Assembly: GCF_900105115.1 (NCBI RefSeq) | Contig: NZ_FNRV01000001.1 | Location: 4,324,501 to 4,388,500, forward strand | DNA from: Pseudomonas mohnii | Lineage (GTDB): Bacteria; Pseudomonadota; Gammaproteobacteria; Pseudomonadales; Pseudomonadaceae | Direction of reading: 5' to 3' | DNA length: 64,000 nt | Part shown: in pieces, positions 62,786 to 64,000 of the stretch | Layout of the letters: each line of letters opens with the position of its first letter | Numbering within the stretch: the stretch's first letter is position 1 | Program-made: the position numbers and the translations under genes | The notes under the pieces: generated by a model | What the model was told of the DNA's origin: nothing | Databases searched by the model: none | The model's input: the letters and a program-made list of their open reading frames with translations, nothing else

Positions 62786-63502
62786 TTAAGACGGGCGCAA
62801 GCCGCGTTCGAGCCAGGTTCGGCTGGCCAGTGTCACCAGACCGTCGAGCAGCAGGGCCAGCAGGGCGGTGCAGGCCGCGCCCAGCAGCAGTTGCGGCTGA
62901 TTGTTCAAGGCGATGCCGGGGAAAATCAGGCTGCCGAGACTGTTGGCGCCGATCAGGAACGCCAGCGGCGCCGTCCCGACATTGATGGCCAGTGCCACGC
63001 GCACGCCACCGATGATGATCGGCATGGCATTGGGCAATTCGACTTTCCACAGCACCTGGCGCGGGGTCATGCCGATGCCGACGGCGGCTTCCTTGAGCGA
63101 ACCCTGGACGTTTTTCAGCCCTTCATACGTGTTGCGCACGATCGGCAGCAGCGAGGCTAGGAACAGGGCGAAGATCGCGGGGCCGCTGCCGATACCCAGG
63201 ATGCCCAGGGCGATGGCCAGCACGGCCAGCGGCGGAATGGTGTTGCCGATATTGAAGACCTGCATGAAGCGTTCGGCGCGGTCGACCATGGTTGGGCGAC
63301 TGAGGAGTATGCCGGCAGGGATGCCCACGACAAGAGCGGCCAGCATGGAAGCGAGGACGAGAATCAGATGAGCTTGCAGGTAAAACAACAAATCGTCGCG
63401 GTAGTGTTCGATCGTGTTGACGCCGATCCAGTGGATCAGCAGGGCCAGGAGGGCGATTACCAGCGCGCCTCCTGTCAGCCCTTTGCCATAGTGGATAGCC
63501 AC
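62786..63502 (-). CDS. opuCD: OpuC permease subunit 2
   Basis: 238-residue inner-membrane permease, first gene of the operon. Contact motif EAAVGIGMTPRQVLWKVELP, then NAMPIIIGGVRVALAINVG. GTG at 63502, seven bases after AAAAGGAG, is the likely start; the frame is open further upstream but only through REPIN 4, which is not protein-coding. Confidence 0.92.
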   Translation of the reverse strand: MAIHYGKGLTGGALVIALLALLIHWIGVNTIEHYRDDLLFYLQAHLILVLASMLAALVVGIPAGILLSRPTMVDRAERFMQVFNIGNTIPPLAVLAIALGILGIGSGPAIFALFLASLLPIVRNTYEGLKNVQGSLKEAAVGIGMTPRQVLWKVELPNAMPIIIGGVRVALAINVGTAPLAFLIGANSLGSLIFPGIALNNQPQLLLGAACTALLALLLDGLVTLASRTWLERGLRPS

Positions 63503-63612
63503 AGGCGGACTCCTTTTTTCTTTGTCGGCGAGCGCAGTCCCGTGTGGCATGCCATTGCTGGTTGCCGGGAAATCAACGTTCGCGAGAAGCAGCTCATGCC
63601 GAGCACGTTCCA

Positions 63613-63714
63613 CTGTAGGAGCGAGCCTGCTCGCGAAAAACGTCCAGACAACGCGTACATTCAGGTACCCAGCGTTATCGTTGACGTCCATCGCGAGCAG
63701 GCTCGCTCCTACAG
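63613..63714. repeat. REPIN 4, upstream of opuCD
   Basis: CTGTAGGAGCGAGCCTGCTC and its inverted copy GAGCAGGCTCGCTCCTACAG. The asymmetrical core (GCGTTATCGTTGACG) reads on the opposite strand compared with REPINs 1 and 2. Confidence 0.92.
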
Positions 63715-63977
63715 GCGGAACACGTACAGCTTATCGAGCCATAAGCGCAGCCTCGTCAGGCTAACTTGCTGATTTTTCAGCCCCTGACGAAGCCGTAACA
63801 GGGGAGTGGACGCCTCCACCTTTTAAAAGGTTCCATAATTGGCAGCATTTAGCCACCCTTCATGTCCTGAAAGGGTTCTGTTGATCGACGCGGCCGACGG
63901 GCCGAGCGGTGGTCTGTGGCGGACGGTTTGCGCTATACTCGCCGCCCTTTTTTGAATCACCTGCCAGGCGATTTCCC
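63715..63977. promoter_or_regulatory. opuC/prfC divergent promoter region
   Basis: 263 bp without a gene. It includes hairpin CCCCTG-N12-CAGGGG (63781-63804), the palindrome CCTTTTAAAAGG (63819-63830), and TATACT (63934-63939) with an upstream TG-like extension as a -10 box for prfC. Confidence 0.5.
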
Positions 63978-64000
63978 ATGACCAAACAGGCCGCCGAAGT
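63978..64000 (+). CDS. prfC: Peptide chain release factor 3, first codons (runs off right edge)
   Basis: ATGACCAAACAGGCCGCCGA gives MTKQAAEV, identical (from memory) to the start of Pseudomonas RF3, followed in the family by AKRRTFAIISHPDAGKTT outside the window. RF3 is the GTPase that releases RF1/RF2 after termination. Only 23 bases are seen, so this is an identification by N-terminus and context (near opuC in P. aeruginosa). Confidence 0.65.

Overview
The window is a contiguous piece of a Pseudomonas chromosome, most likely from the P. fluorescens group. Four things point there: a high-GC, C/G-ending coding style; gene order that (from memory) runs parallel to P. aeruginosa PA4770-PA4740, PA4524-PA4519, PA4513-PA4516 and PA3888-PA3891; Pseudomonas-type regulatory sites (LexA box CTGTATAAATAACCAG, Cra operator TTAAACGTTTCA); and REP/REPIN repeats of the GTAGGAGCGAGC type. 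No rRNA, prophage, insertion sequence or CRISPR array was seen.

Layout. 1-2116: L-lactate permease (cut by the left edge) and its GntR-type regulator, with a perfect operator between them. 2189-7780: smpB, an SNF-family Na+ symporter, ratA-rnfH, omlA/bamE, fur and SOS-controlled recN. 8021-12029: heat-shock set grpE-dnaK-dnaJ, with clear sigma-32 promoters before grpE and dnaK. 12039-18499: dapB, carA-carB-greA and a small membrane protein; carA has a leader with an intrinsic terminator. 18509-25084: yhbY, rlmE, ftsH, folP, glmM, tpiA, secG. 25107-34236: tRNA-Leu, initiator tRNA-Met, then rimP-nusA-infB-rbfA-truB-rpsO-pnp, a translation/RNA-metabolism superoperon with several hairpins and terminators. 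34376-41145: tRNA-Thr, a small conserved protein, nadC, a short DUF1631 protein, ampD-ampE, a chemoreceptor and a CxxC/membrane protein. 41146-48767: tatD, fruR(cra) and fruBKA for PTS fructose uptake. 48893-55674: piuB, piuA, piuC and a Sel1-repeat protein (siderophore/iron uptake). 55766-58038: two AT-richer genes that look like a two-component alpha-helical pore-forming toxin of the XaxAB type. 58237-59400: speC with an unusual leader. 60051-63502: opuC glycine betaine/choline-type ABC importer. 63978-end: first codons of prfC.

Most of the window is conserved housekeeping DNA. The clearest accessory element is the XaxAB-like pair between the piu cluster and speC: its base composition differs from its surroundings, both products are long-helix proteins without signal peptides, and terminator-like repeats flank it. 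Other regulatory points worth attention are the speC leader (a hairpin plus T-run and an in-frame 31-codon extension), the carA leader (an attenuator-like terminator inside an open frame running into a TTG start), and four REPINs. Products and symbols are assigned by reading the translated sequence against remembered families; no database search was run.
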